Source: UBA6544 sp038131165
GTDB lineage: Bacteria; Pseudomonadota; Alphaproteobacteria; UBA8366
NCBI GenBank assembly: GCA_038131165.1
Contig: JAYPOZ010000008.1
Span: 1-64,000 of the forward strand
Length of the DNA stretch: 64,000 bases
Direction of reading: 5' to 3'
Shown: in pieces, positions 43,880 through 52,715 of the stretch
Numbering within the stretch: the stretch's first letter is position 1
How the letters are laid out: each line of letters opens with the position of its first letter
The notes under the pieces: generated by a model
The model's database searches: none
The model's input: the letters and a program-made list of their open reading frames with translations, nothing else
What the model was told of the DNA's origin: nothing
Translations under genes and position numbers: made by a program

Positions 43880-45676
43880 CTATCCGCGGTAGAGCGCTTC
43901 GAGCGCATCTCCGAACCGGGCCTTAATCATGTGCCGGCGAATCTTCATGCTCGGGGTGAGCATCTCGTTGTCGATGCTGAAGGGCTCCGCGGTCAGGATG
44001 AACTTCCGAACCCGCTCGATCGTATTGAGCCGTCCGTTGATCCGGTCGAGCGCCTCGCGGACAGCGGTGCTGAACGCCTCGTTCTCGACCAATTCGGAAA
44101 GATCGGGCGCCGTGCCGTTCGCTTTCGCCCAATCGTGGGCGAAGTCGGTATCGGGGACGATCAGCGCCACCAAATGCGGGCGCTTGTCGCCATAGACCAT
44201 CGCCTGGGCGATCTCGGGCTCCGCCGTCAGCATGCCTTCGACCCGTTGCGGGGCCACATTGTCGCCGCCCGAATTGACGATGATGTCCTTCTTGCGGTCG
44301 GTGATGCGGATATAGCCGTCTTCGTCGATCTCGCCGATGTCGCCGGTGTGGAGCCAGCCGTCCTGAATCGCTTCGGAGGTCGCTTCCTCGTTGTTCCAAT
44401 ATCCCTGCATGACCAACTCGCCGCGCACCAATATCTCGCCGTCTTCGGCGATCCGCACCTCGACGTCCTTCATCGGCGGTCCGACGGTGCGCATCTTGTT
44501 CGGATGGGGCGGATTGCAGCTGACGACCGGCGCCGATTCCGTCTGGCCGTATCCTTGCAGGATCGTCAGGCCGAGGCCGGTGAAGAAGACCCCGATGTCG
44601 TAATTGAGCGGTGCCCCGCCCGAGACGAAGGCCTTCAGGCGGCCGCCGAAGCGTTCCTTCACCTTGCTGCGCACCAGCTTGTCCATGAGGCCGTCGAGCA
44701 GCGAATCGATGGGGCCGAGGGAACCCGGCGCCTCGTAGCGGCGGCGGCCGAGGTCGACCGCTTTCATGAACATCTTTCTCTTCAGGCTGCCGCTCTGTTC
44801 CACGCCGCGGATGATGCGGCCATGCATCGCTTCGTATAGGCGCGGCACGGCGGTGAGGATGGTCGGGCGGACTTCAGAGATGTTGCCTGTCAGTTTTTCG
44901 ACGCCTTCCGCGTAATAGATTTGCGCGCCGATGGAGATCGGCAGGAACTGGCCCGCCGTATGCTCGTAGGAATGCGAGAGCGGCAGGAACGAGAGAAAAA
45001 TCTCCCGCCCCTCCTCGAAGCCCGGCAGTTGCTCGAGAAATTCATGTGCGCCCATGCAATTGCAAAGGATGGCGCCGTGGCTCAGCATCACGCCCTTCGG
45101 CGTGCCGGAGGTGCCGGATGTGTAGATCAGGCAAGATGTCGCGTTGCGGGGAATTTCCGTCGGTTTCGGCAGCGCCGTGGGGTCCGCCGTCTCGCCGCGC
45201 AGGAGCGCTTCCTCCCAGGTCAGGGTCTCGAACGGATGACTGCCCTCCGGCAGGGCGTCGATGGAGATGACAAAGCCGAGATCGGGGCATTGTATCGCCG
45301 CGGCGCAAACTCGGTCGGCAAGGGCCTTGCTCGAGACGATCACGCCCTTGGCCCCGCTGTCGGACAGAATGTGCAGATGGTCTTCAACCGTGTTCGTGGT
45401 ATAGGCCGGAACCGAAATGCCGCCCGCCGCCATGACCGCGATATCCGCCATCATCCATTCGGGGCGGTTCTCCGCCACCAAGCCCACCCGGTCGCCGGCT
45501 TCGACGCCGAGCGAGCGAAGCGCCCGGGCCAGACGGGTGACCGTATCGGACGTCTCCCGCCAGCTGGTCGAGGACCACTCGCCGTTCGATTTCGCCCAAA
45601 GAAACGGCGCGTCGCCATAATGCTCCACGCGGTCGTAGAACATTTCGACCAGATTCGGCATTGCCTGATAGTCCAT
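43880..45676 (-). CDS. Long-chain-fatty-acid--CoA ligase family protein
   Basis: A 598-residue AMP-forming synthetase with A3 TSCLIYTSGTSGTPKGVMLSH (split here only for naming: core YTSGTSGTPKG), A5 LQGYGQTESAPVVSCNPP, A7 HTGDIGEIDEDGYIRITDR and A8/A10 ERVRKFIL. It activates fatty acids to acyl-CoA, or a related carboxylate. ATG 45676 gives a protein of FadD/AAE length; the longer in-frame extension to 45760 lacks coding character. Upstream is a divergent peptidase gene. It is followed 7 bases later by the cyclase gene. Confidence 0.92.
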   Translation of the reverse strand: MDYQAMPNLVEMFYDRVEHYGDAPFLWAKSNGEWSSTSWRETSDTVTRLARALRSLGVEAGDRVGLVAENRPEWMMADIAVMAAGGISVPAYTTNTVEDHLHILSDSGAKGVIVSSKALADRVCAAAIQCPDLGFVISIDALPEGSHPFETLTWEEALLRGETADPTALPKPTEIPRNATSCLIYTSGTSGTPKGVMLSHGAILCNCMGAHEFLEQLPGFEEGREIFLSFLPLSHSYEHTAGQFLPISIGAQIYYAEGVEKLTGNISEVRPTILTAVPRLYEAMHGRIIRGVEQSGSLKRKMFMKAVDLGRRRYEAPGSLGPIDSLLDGLMDKLVRSKVKERFGGRLKAFVSGGAPLNYDIGVFFTGLGLTILQGYGQTESAPVVSCNPPHPNKMRTVGPPMKDVEVRIAEDGEILVRGELVMQGYWNNEEATSEAIQDGWLHTGDIGEIDEDGYIRITDRKKDIIVNSGGDNVAPQRVEGMLTAEPEIAQAMVYGDKRPHLVALIVPDTDFAHDWAKANGTAPDLSELVENEAFSTAVREALDRINGRLNTIERVRKFILTAEPFSIDNEMLTPSMKIRRHMIKARFGDALEALYRG

Positions 45677-45846
45677 TCCCGCGTCCCGCTTCCCTGTAGT
45701 CCCATGAATTTTTCTACCGTTGTTATATAGGGAAGCGGATACAAGAAAAACCACCTCCACGCCGGCGGGCCGCCGCTATTGAAGCGATGATTGCTTGTGA
45801 GGCTCCCTCCGCGCGCCTATATCGCCTGAAAGCAGGGAGTATGAGC

Positions 45847-47625
45847 ATGAATGACGCCGCACGGCTTGGAGCTTTGCCCACGTGGGATTTGGCGGATCTT
45901 TATCCGGGTACCGAATCGCCCGAACTGGCCGGCGATCTGGAAGCGGCGGCCGCCGAAGCCGAGACCTTCGCGGCGCAATACGAAGGCGGACTGGCTGCGC
46001 TCGACGGGGCGGCGCTGGGCAAAGCGGTCGCTGAGTATGAACGCCAGGAGGAACGTCTCGGGCGCATCATGAGTTTCGCCCATCTGCTCTATGCCGGGGA
46101 CATTACGAATCCCGAAACCGGGCGGTTTTTCCAGACCATGCAGGAAAAGGTCAACGCGGTCGCCTCGGTCCTGCTTTTCTTCGAGCTGGAACTGCGCCGG
46201 ATCGAGGACGACGAGCTTGAAGCGAAATTGGCGGACGACGGACTCGCCAAGTACCGGCCCTGGCTGCGCGACATGCGTGCGTTCCGGCCCTATCAACTGT
46301 CCGACGAGGTGGAGAAACTGCTGCTCGAGAAATCCGTCGCGGGGCGCGCGTCCTGGGTGCGGCTCTTCGACGAGACGATCGCCGATCTCCGCTTTCCCTT
46401 CAAGGGGCGCGATCTGACCGAGACCGAGATCCTCGACCATCTCAGCGACCCGGACGGGGACAACCGCCGCGAAGCGGCGCAATCGCTCGGCCAGGTTCTG
46501 GGAGAGAACATCCGGCCCTTCGCGCTGATTACGAACACGCTGGCGAAAGACAAGCAGATCGAGGACCGGTGGCGCGGCTACAAGCGGCCGATCTCGGCGC
46601 GCAATCTCTCGAACTTCGTCGAGGACGAAGTGGTGGACGCCCTGCTCTCGGCGGTGCAGGCGGCCTATCCCCGTATCTCGCACCGCTACTACGCCCTGAA
46701 GGCCCGCTGGTTCGGCAGCGACCGGCTCGACTACTGGGACCGCAACGCGCCGCCGCCCGACAAGGACGAGCGGATCGTGCCCTGGGAGGAGGCCCGCCGG
46801 ACCGTGCTCGGCGCCTATGGCGATTTTTCCGGCACCTTGGCCGATATCGGCTGCCGATTCTTCGAGAAGCCCTGGATCGACGCGCCCGTGCGCCCGGGCA
46901 AGGCATCCGGCGCCTTCGCGCACCCGACCGTGCCGTCCGCGCATCCTTATCTGCTGCTGAACTATCAGGGGAAGACCCGCGACGTGATGACCTTGGCGCA
47001 TGAGCTCGGCCACGGCGTGCATCAGGTTCTCTCGGCGAATCAGGGGCATTTGATGGCCGACACGCCGCTGACCCTGGCGGAGACGGCGAGCGTGTTCGGC
47101 GAGATGCTGACCTTTCAGGCGATGCTGAAGAACACCACCGACCCCGTTGCACGGCGGGCCATGCTGGCCGGCAAGGTCGAGGACATGATCAATACGGTCG
47201 TTCGCCAGACCGCGTTCTGCCATTTCGAGCGCGACATCCACGATGCCCGCCTGAAAAGCGAGTTGACCTCCGACGAGATCGGCGCGATTTGGATGAACGT
47301 ACAGCAGGAGAGCCTCGGGCCGAGTTTCCGGTATCACGACGAATACCGCCATTACTGGGCCTATATCCCGCATTTCATCCATTCGCCGTTCTATGTGTAT
47401 GCGTACGCGTTCGGCGATTGCCTCGTGAACGCGCTGTACGCTGTCTATCGGGACGCGGAAAGCGGGTTCGCGGAGAAATATCTGGAGATGCTGCAGGCCG
47501 GCGGTACCTTACGGCACAAGGAGTTGCTGGCGCCGTTCGGTCTCGATGCCACCGATCCGGCGTTCTGGGACAAGGGTCTGGGCGTGGTGGAAAGCCTGAT
47601 CGACGAGCTCGAGGCGGCCTTTTAG
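45847..47625 (+). CDS. pepF: Oligoendopeptidase F (M3 family zinc peptidase)
   Basis: About 592 residues with the N-terminal helical domain (LPTWDLADLYPGTESPEL) and the zinc site TLAHELGHGVHQVLSANQ, followed by the third-ligand region LAETASVFGEMLTF. Cytoplasmic M3B peptidases degrade 7-17-residue peptides. ATG 45847 is seven bases from GGGAG; the nearer ATG 45841 is one base from it and less likely. The flavoprotein gene that follows is 32 bases away across a hairpin, giving a peptide-to-amino-acid theme. Confidence 0.92.
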   Translation: MNDAARLGALPTWDLADLYPGTESPELAGDLEAAAAEAETFAAQYEGGLAALDGAALGKAVAEYERQEERLGRIMSFAHLLYAGDITNPETGRFFQTMQEKVNAVASVLLFFELELRRIEDDELEAKLADDGLAKYRPWLRDMRAFRPYQLSDEVEKLLLEKSVAGRASWVRLFDETIADLRFPFKGRDLTETEILDHLSDPDGDNRREAAQSLGQVLGENIRPFALITNTLAKDKQIEDRWRGYKRPISARNLSNFVEDEVVDALLSAVQAAYPRISHRYYALKARWFGSDRLDYWDRNAPPPDKDERIVPWEEARRTVLGAYGDFSGTLADIGCRFFEKPWIDAPVRPGKASGAFAHPTVPSAHPYLLLNYQGKTRDVMTLAHELGHGVHQVLSANQGHLMADTPLTLAETASVFGEMLTFQAMLKNTTDPVARRAMLAGKVEDMINTVVRQTAFCHFERDIHDARLKSELTSDEIGAIWMNVQQESLGPSFRYHDEYRHYWAYIPHFIHSPFYVYAYAFGDCLVNALYAVYRDAESGFAEKYLEMLQAGGTLRHKELLAPFGLDATDPAFWDKGLGVVESLIDELEAAF

Positions 47626-47643
47626 GGCGCGCCGGTGCGCGCC
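47626..47643 (+). promoter_or_regulatory. GC-rich hairpin between pepF and the first flavoprotein gene
   Basis: A perfect 7-bp inverted repeat GGCGCGC / GCGCGCC with a CGGT loop starts right after the pepF stop. It lacks a T tract, so it is not a typical terminator; it may reduce readthrough or stabilise mRNA ends. The next ribosome-binding site is GGGAG at about 47653. Confidence 0.4.
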
Positions 47644-47657
47644 GGGAGTGTTGGGAG

Positions 47658-48917
47658 ATGAAGTCGGGCAAGGTAGCCGCTAGATCCGCCATCGTCATCG
47701 GGGCGGGCATTGCCGGGGTTTCCTCGGCGCTTTACCTGCAACGGGACGGCCATGCGGTGACGCTGCTGGATCCGGCGCCGCCCGGTTCGATGGCGTCTTT
47801 CGGCAACGCGGGCCTGATCGCGACCTATGCGACGATTCCGACGGCGACGCCGGATATTCTGATGCGGGTGCCCAAGATGCTGATGGACCCGGCGGGTCCG
47901 CTGAGCCTGCGCTGGACTTATCTGCCGCGCATGATGCCCTGGCTGATCTCGCTGGTTCGCAACAGCACGCCGGAACGCATCCGCCAGAACGCCCTCGCGA
48001 AATCCGCCTTATTGGACCGGGCTTGGGAGGATTACCGGCCGCTGATCGACGACGCCGGCGCCCACGATCTCGTCTATGCGGGGGGCATGCTCCGCGTCTT
48101 CCGGACCGACGCCGCGTTCGACGCCATGAAGGCGCGGGAGATCGAGCTGATGGACCTGACGGGCCGCGCCTACGAGCTGCTGGGCGCCGACGAAATCCGC
48201 CAGATGGAACCGGGACTGGCGCCCCTCTTCAAACACGCGATTTACTCCACTGACACGCAGAATATCCGCAATCCGGGACGCCTGACCGAGATGTTCGCAA
48301 GCCACTTTCAGGCCAAGGGCGGTACCGTGAAGGCGGAATCCGTGACCGGCCTCGAGCGAAGCGGACTGGGCGGATGGCGGGTGCGGACGGACCGGGGCGA
48401 ATATTCGGCCAGTATCGTCGTCATTGCGGCGGGTGCCTGGTCGCGGCGCATTGCCGAGATGATCGGGCTGCGAATATTGCTGGATACGGAGCGCGGCTAT
48501 CACGTCATTCTGCCCGCTCCCGAGCCGGGCCTGAACCGTTCCGTCCATTTCGGCGAAGAAGGTTGCATGCTGTCGCCGATGGAAATGGGCTACCGGCTTA
48601 CGACAGGTGTCGAATTGGCCGGTATCGATGCGCCGCCCGATTACCGAAGGATTCGCCGTGCGGCGGGATTGGTGGAAGGCTATGTAAAAGGCTTGAAATG
48701 CGCGGAGCAGTCGATCTGGATGGGCCGGCGGCCTTCGACGCCGGATACGGTGCCGATTCTGGGGCCGGTGCGGGGCGCTTCGGGACTCTATTTCGCGACC
48801 GGCGGCGCGCATATCGGCATGAGCCTCGGGCCGACCTTCGGGCGGATCATCGCGGATCTGGTGGCGGACCGCGACCCCGGGGTAAATCTCATGCCGTATC
48901 GGCCGAACCGTTGGTAA
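47658..48917 (+). CDS. D-amino-acid dehydrogenase-like FAD oxidoreductase (tandem copy 1)
   Basis: The 419-residue DAO-superfamily protein has the FAD loop IVIGAGIAGVSSALYLQRDGH, the LDPAPPGSMASFGNAGLIA segment, RWTYLPRMMPWL, DTERGYHVILP and the C-terminal RRPSTPDTVPILGP...TGGAHIGM region. DadA-type enzymes oxidatively deaminate D-amino acids with quinone as acceptor. The start ATG 47658 follows TTGGGAG; the reading frame is open much further upstream but that part overlaps pepF in another frame. Confidence 0.9.
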   Translation: MKSGKVAARSAIVIGAGIAGVSSALYLQRDGHAVTLLDPAPPGSMASFGNAGLIATYATIPTATPDILMRVPKMLMDPAGPLSLRWTYLPRMMPWLISLVRNSTPERIRQNALAKSALLDRAWEDYRPLIDDAGAHDLVYAGGMLRVFRTDAAFDAMKAREIELMDLTGRAYELLGADEIRQMEPGLAPLFKHAIYSTDTQNIRNPGRLTEMFASHFQAKGGTVKAESVTGLERSGLGGWRVRTDRGEYSASIVVIAAGAWSRRIAEMIGLRILLDTERGYHVILPAPEPGLNRSVHFGEEGCMLSPMEMGYRLTTGVELAGIDAPPDYRRIRRAAGLVEGYVKGLKCAEQSIWMGRRPSTPDTVPILGPVRGASGLYFATGGAHIGMSLGPTFGRIIADLVADRDPGVNLMPYRPNRW

Positions 48918-48933
48918 GAAGGAGGCAGGCGAA

Positions 48934-50190
48934 ATGAGCGAGACACCATCGACCGACCCGAAATCCATTGTCGTCATCGGCGCCGGGATCGTGGGAATAG
49001 CCTCGGCGCTGTTTCTCCAGCGCGACGGGCACAAGGTGACGGTGCTCGACCCGCGCGGTATCGGGGAAGCGGCGTCTTTCGGCAATGCGGGCACCATCGC
49101 CACGACCTCCTGCGTGCCGACGGCGCGGCCCGATATCCTGAAACGGGTGCCGAAGATGCTGATGGACCCGACCGGGCCGCTCAGCATCCGTTGGTCCTAC
49201 CTGCCGCGCCTGGCGCCCTGGCTGATCGATCTGGTGCGAAACAGCACGCCGGAGCGAATCCTGGCGAACGCGCAGGCGAAGACGGCGCTGCTGAACCACG
49301 CGATGGCGGCCTACAACGAGTTGATCGCGGAATCCGACGCCGAAGACATGGTCGTGCGCAACGGCATCCTGCAACTCTACGAAACCGACGCCAGCTTCAA
49401 CGCCAGCGCGCGCGAGCGGGCCCTGATGCAGGCATGCGGCCACAAGCTCGATATCTTGCCGGGCGAGGAAATCCGCCAGATGGAGCCGGCGCTCGCCACC
49501 GGGTTCAAGCATGCGGTCTATCTGGAAAACCATGCGACGATCAAACATCCGGGCGACCTGACGAAGCGTTTTGCGGCGCTGTTCGACTCCAAGGGCGGGG
49601 TGTTCGCCCGGGAGCAGGTGACCGGCCTCTCGAAGCAGGGGAGCGCCTGGGCGGTCTCGACCGACAAGGGATCGTATGTCGCCGACCGGGTGGTCGTGGC
49701 GGCGGGCGCCTGGTCGCGCGAGGTCGCCCGCATGCTCGGCATTCGCATGCTGCTGGATACGGAGCGCGGCTATCACGTGATGGTGCCGCAGCCCGACCCG
49801 GCGCTGAAGCGGCCGGTGCTGCTGGGCGACCATTCGGTGTTCCTGGTGCCGATGGCGCACGGCATGCGGGTGACCAGCGGGGTCGAGCTCGGCGGCCTGG
49901 AACTGCCGCCCGACTACCGGCGCATCCGGGCGATGGTGCCGTTCGCCAAACGGGTGCTGCCGCATCTCGACGAGACCGAAATGTCGGCCTGGATGGGCTT
50001 CCGCCCTTCGACCCCGGATACGCGGCCGATCCTCGGCGAATCGCCGGGCGCGGAAGGTGTTTTCTTCGCGACCGGCGGCTCGCACATCGGCATGACGCTG
50101 GGCCCGGTCATGGGCAAGATCACCGCCGACCTGGTGGCGGGGCGCGATCACGGTTTCGACCTCGAACCGTACCGGCCGGATCGCTGGTAG
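48934..50190 (+). CDS. D-amino-acid dehydrogenase-like FAD oxidoreductase (tandem copy 2)
   Basis: The 418-residue paralogue of the preceding gene, 16 bases after it with GGAGGCAGGCG before the ATG. It shares the same order of motifs: VVIGAGIVGIASALFLQRDGH, GEAASFGNAGTIATTSC, RWSYLPRLAPWL, DTERGYHVMVP, FRPSTPDTRPILGES and TGGSHIGM. Large parts of the two proteins are close to identical in layout, but they differ through residues ~110-180, so different substrates are plausible. The operon ends at the terminator at 50209. Confidence 0.9.
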   Translation: MSETPSTDPKSIVVIGAGIVGIASALFLQRDGHKVTVLDPRGIGEAASFGNAGTIATTSCVPTARPDILKRVPKMLMDPTGPLSIRWSYLPRLAPWLIDLVRNSTPERILANAQAKTALLNHAMAAYNELIAESDAEDMVVRNGILQLYETDASFNASARERALMQACGHKLDILPGEEIRQMEPALATGFKHAVYLENHATIKHPGDLTKRFAALFDSKGGVFAREQVTGLSKQGSAWAVSTDKGSYVADRVVVAAGAWSREVARMLGIRMLLDTERGYHVMVPQPDPALKRPVLLGDHSVFLVPMAHGMRVTSGVELGGLELPPDYRRIRAMVPFAKRVLPHLDETEMSAWMGFRPSTPDTRPILGESPGAEGVFFATGGSHIGMTLGPVMGKITADLVAGRDHGFDLEPYRPDRW

Positions 50191-50208
50191 GGCTTCCGGC
50201 GGACGATA

Positions 50209-50237
50209 AAAAAGGGCGCCCCGGAGGGCGCCCTTTT
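50209..50237. terminator. Bidirectional rho-independent terminator
   Basis: A-tract, then GGGCGCCC (50214-50221), CGGA loop, GGGCGCCC (50226-50233) and TTTT. The flanking A and T tracts allow it to work in both directions: for the flavoprotein operon from the left and for the chemoreceptor gene from the right. Confidence 0.92.
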
Positions 50238-50258
50238 CCGTAAGCTGCCGGTCGGTGT

Positions 50259-52274
50259 CTACGCCGCCCGAATGCCGTTCAGGAAGTCCTTCACCAGGTT
50301 GTTCAGGCTATCGGCCTGCTGGGAAAGTTCCCGGGCCGCGCCGAGCACCTCTTCCGCCGCGTTTCCGGTCTCGCCGATCGACTGCGAGACGGATCCGATG
50401 TTCGACGTCATCTCCTGGGTGCCGCTGGAGGTTTGCTCGATATTGCGGGAAATCTCCTGAGTCGCGGCCTGTTACTGTTCCACCGCGGCCGAAATGCTCG
50501 TTCCGACCTGATTGATGTCGCGGATGGTGTTGGCGATCAGCTCGATCGCCTCGGCCGCCTGCCTGGTCGCGGCCTGGACGCTGCCGATCTGCGAGCTGAT
50601 CTCCTCGGTGGCTTTCGCGGTCTGGCTGGCAAGGCTCTTGACCTCGGCGGCGACCACCGCGAAGCCCTTGCCCGCATCGCCGGCGCGTGCGGCCTCGATG
50701 GTCGCGTTGAGCGCCAGCAGGTTGGTCTGCTCGGCGATGTCGGTGATCATGTTGACCACCTCGCCAATCCGCTCCGCCGTATCCACCAACCCCTGGACCT
50801 GTTCGGTCGTCTGGGCGGCCTGTTGTTCGGCGTTGTTCGCCATCCGGCTGGACTCGACCACTTGGCGGCCGATTTCGGTGATCGAGCTGGCGAGCTCCTC
50901 GGTGGCGGAAGCCACGTGCTGGACGTTTTCCGCCGCCTGTTCCGCCGCCGTCGCGACCACGCTGGCCCGCGAGTTGGCGTCGTTGGCGGTACCCGTCATG
51001 GTCTCGGCGGAAGCTTCCATTTCGGTCGCGGCCGAGGAGACGGAATTGACCACGCCGCCGACGCCGGCGTCGAAATCGTCGGCCAGCTTCCGCATGTCCG
51101 CCTTCCGCTTTTCTTCGGCTTGCAGTTCCGTTTCTTTCTGCTTTTCTTCGAGCCGCCTGACCTCGATGGCGTTGTCTTTGAAGACCTGCACGGCCGCCGC
51201 CATGTTGCCGATCTCGTCGCCGTGATCCTGGCCGGGGATTTCGGTATCGAGATTGCCGGCCGCGAGCGATTCCATGGCGTTGGTGATCGCGGCAATCGGC
51301 CGGGAGATACCGAAGCCGATCAGCAACGCGGCAGCGATGCCGAAGATAACGGCAAAGCCAGCAAAGACCGCTACGAACACCTCCGATTGTTTGACGGCTT
51401 CTTCCGCCGCCGGACCCAGCGTGTCTTGCTCTTCTTTGATGGACAGTTTTATCGACTCGATTTCCCCGGCAACCTTCGGGCCGACCTTATCGAGGGTCTC
51501 GCGAATAATGGCGTTCCGCGCCAGGATCGTGTCGTTGACCGTCTCGAACGTCGCCTCGTATGTCTTGTGAAGTTCGTCGAATTCGACCGCGAGCTTGCGC
51601 CGGGTCGGATTCTGCGGATTATCGAGCAGCACCGCCGACAGGTCCTTCATCGCGGCCGATTCGGCGATGACCCGCTCGAAGGACGGCTTGTCGTTGGTGA
51701 CCAGAAATTTCGTCGCGTAGAGCCGCATGAGCAAGAGGGTGCGCTGCGTCATGCCGGCCCGGAACGCCGCTTCCGCGTCGTTGTCGTCGTAGGCGCTTTT
51801 CATGATGGCGGTGAGGTTCCGCTCCATCTGCGGGCCGATCTTGTCGAGGGTCCCGAGGACGAGCTCGTTGCGTTTCGCCTGCAGCGCCGTCACCTCGTCG
51901 AAGGCCTTGAGATAGGCGACGATTTCCTCGTCCGCCCGATCGACGACTTCCTTGAGTTCGGGCTTCGTCATCATCCCGTTCAATTCATGAGTGAAATCGA
52001 GCGTTTTCTGGGCACGGTTCTTGACCGCTTCGATTGTTTTCTCGTTCGGGCTGATAATGAAATTTTTAACCGCCAGGCGTGCCTCTAGAAGATTCGCCTG
52101 CACCCGACCGGCCTGGTTGGTCTGGCGCGCGATCTGACGATAACGCTGAAAATTGTCGCTAGATTCGACGAGGCTGATCTCGCCGATTCCGGCGACGGCG
52201 ATCAGCAGGACGATGACGATGCCGAATCCGCCGAAAACCTTTGGCGCGATTTTTATGCCCTTGAGTAGGTTCAT
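50259..52274 (-). pseudogene. Methyl-accepting chemotaxis protein interrupted by an in-frame TAA
   Basis: The frame reads from ATG 52274 through TM1 (about residues 14-34), a ~260-residue all-helical periplasmic sensor, TM2 (about 299-322), HAMP (about 323-376) and the signalling hairpin (ITDIAEQTNLLALNATIEAA, AGDAGKGFAVVAAEVKSLA). After AAVEQ it meets TAA at 50472-50474 (residue 602). The same frame then continues as QAATQEISRNIEQTSSGTQ to a normal stop at 50259, so 71 typical residues of the returning methylation helix are cut off. The break falls where homologues have a glutamine, so a single CAA-to-TAA change suffices. The product would probably be defective; a sequencing error cannot be excluded. 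Confidence 0.85.
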
Positions 52275-52715
52275 TGCTGGTGCGCTCCTGAACGGTTCCG
52301 GGCCTTAGGGGAAGCACCCTGCCGGCCGGCACGTCAAAAGGAAAAGTTAAAGTGTAGCGGCATAAAGAAACCGACTTACTGTCCGGATTTGATCCCGCAT
52401 AAGTCCGGACAAAAAGTATGGTAGATTAAAAATCCACTAACGCATTTGGAATTTTTTTTCCATCCTATTGGTATGGATAGGTAGGGCGGAGGGGCGAAAT
52501 TACGGCCGCGCTTGTTTTCTTCGATGAAGCGGGTGCCGATGAACTTATCGCAAATCGGTATCGTTCCGCTCCTGAAGAAAACGCGGTCCCAATTGCCGCA
52601 TCGGTGAAGGCGTTTATGGGGGCCCCGTCGGCGGGACAACACCGTTTCGACCGGAATGCGCCGGGCCGTCGCGGCGCTTGCGCATGTACCGCCGAAACAC
52701 GATATTCTGGCGGTA
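52275..52715. other. 441-base intergenic region upstream of the chemoreceptor and ABC1 kinase genes
   Basis: AT-rich around 52340-52470. It contains the TCCGGA repeat pair at 52380-52411 and, on the minus strand, a TAAG...GCCGCTAC sequence loosely like a flagellar sigma-28 promoter but with a 13-base instead of 15-base spacer. No convincing protein gene is seen: open frames on both strands here have no recognisable motif and biased composition. Confidence 0.45.
52380..52411. repeat. TCCGGA-centred inverted/direct repeat upstream of the chemoreceptor gene
   Basis: TGTCCGGA (52380-52387) and TCCGGACA (52404-52411) are perfect inverted repeats; because TCCGGA is palindromic, the two GTCCGGA copies are also direct repeats 22 bases apart, close to two helical turns. 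It lies about 105-137 bases upstream of the chemoreceptor start. There is no adjoining T tract in either reading direction that would make it a terminator, so an operator is a better guess. Confidence 0.4.
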
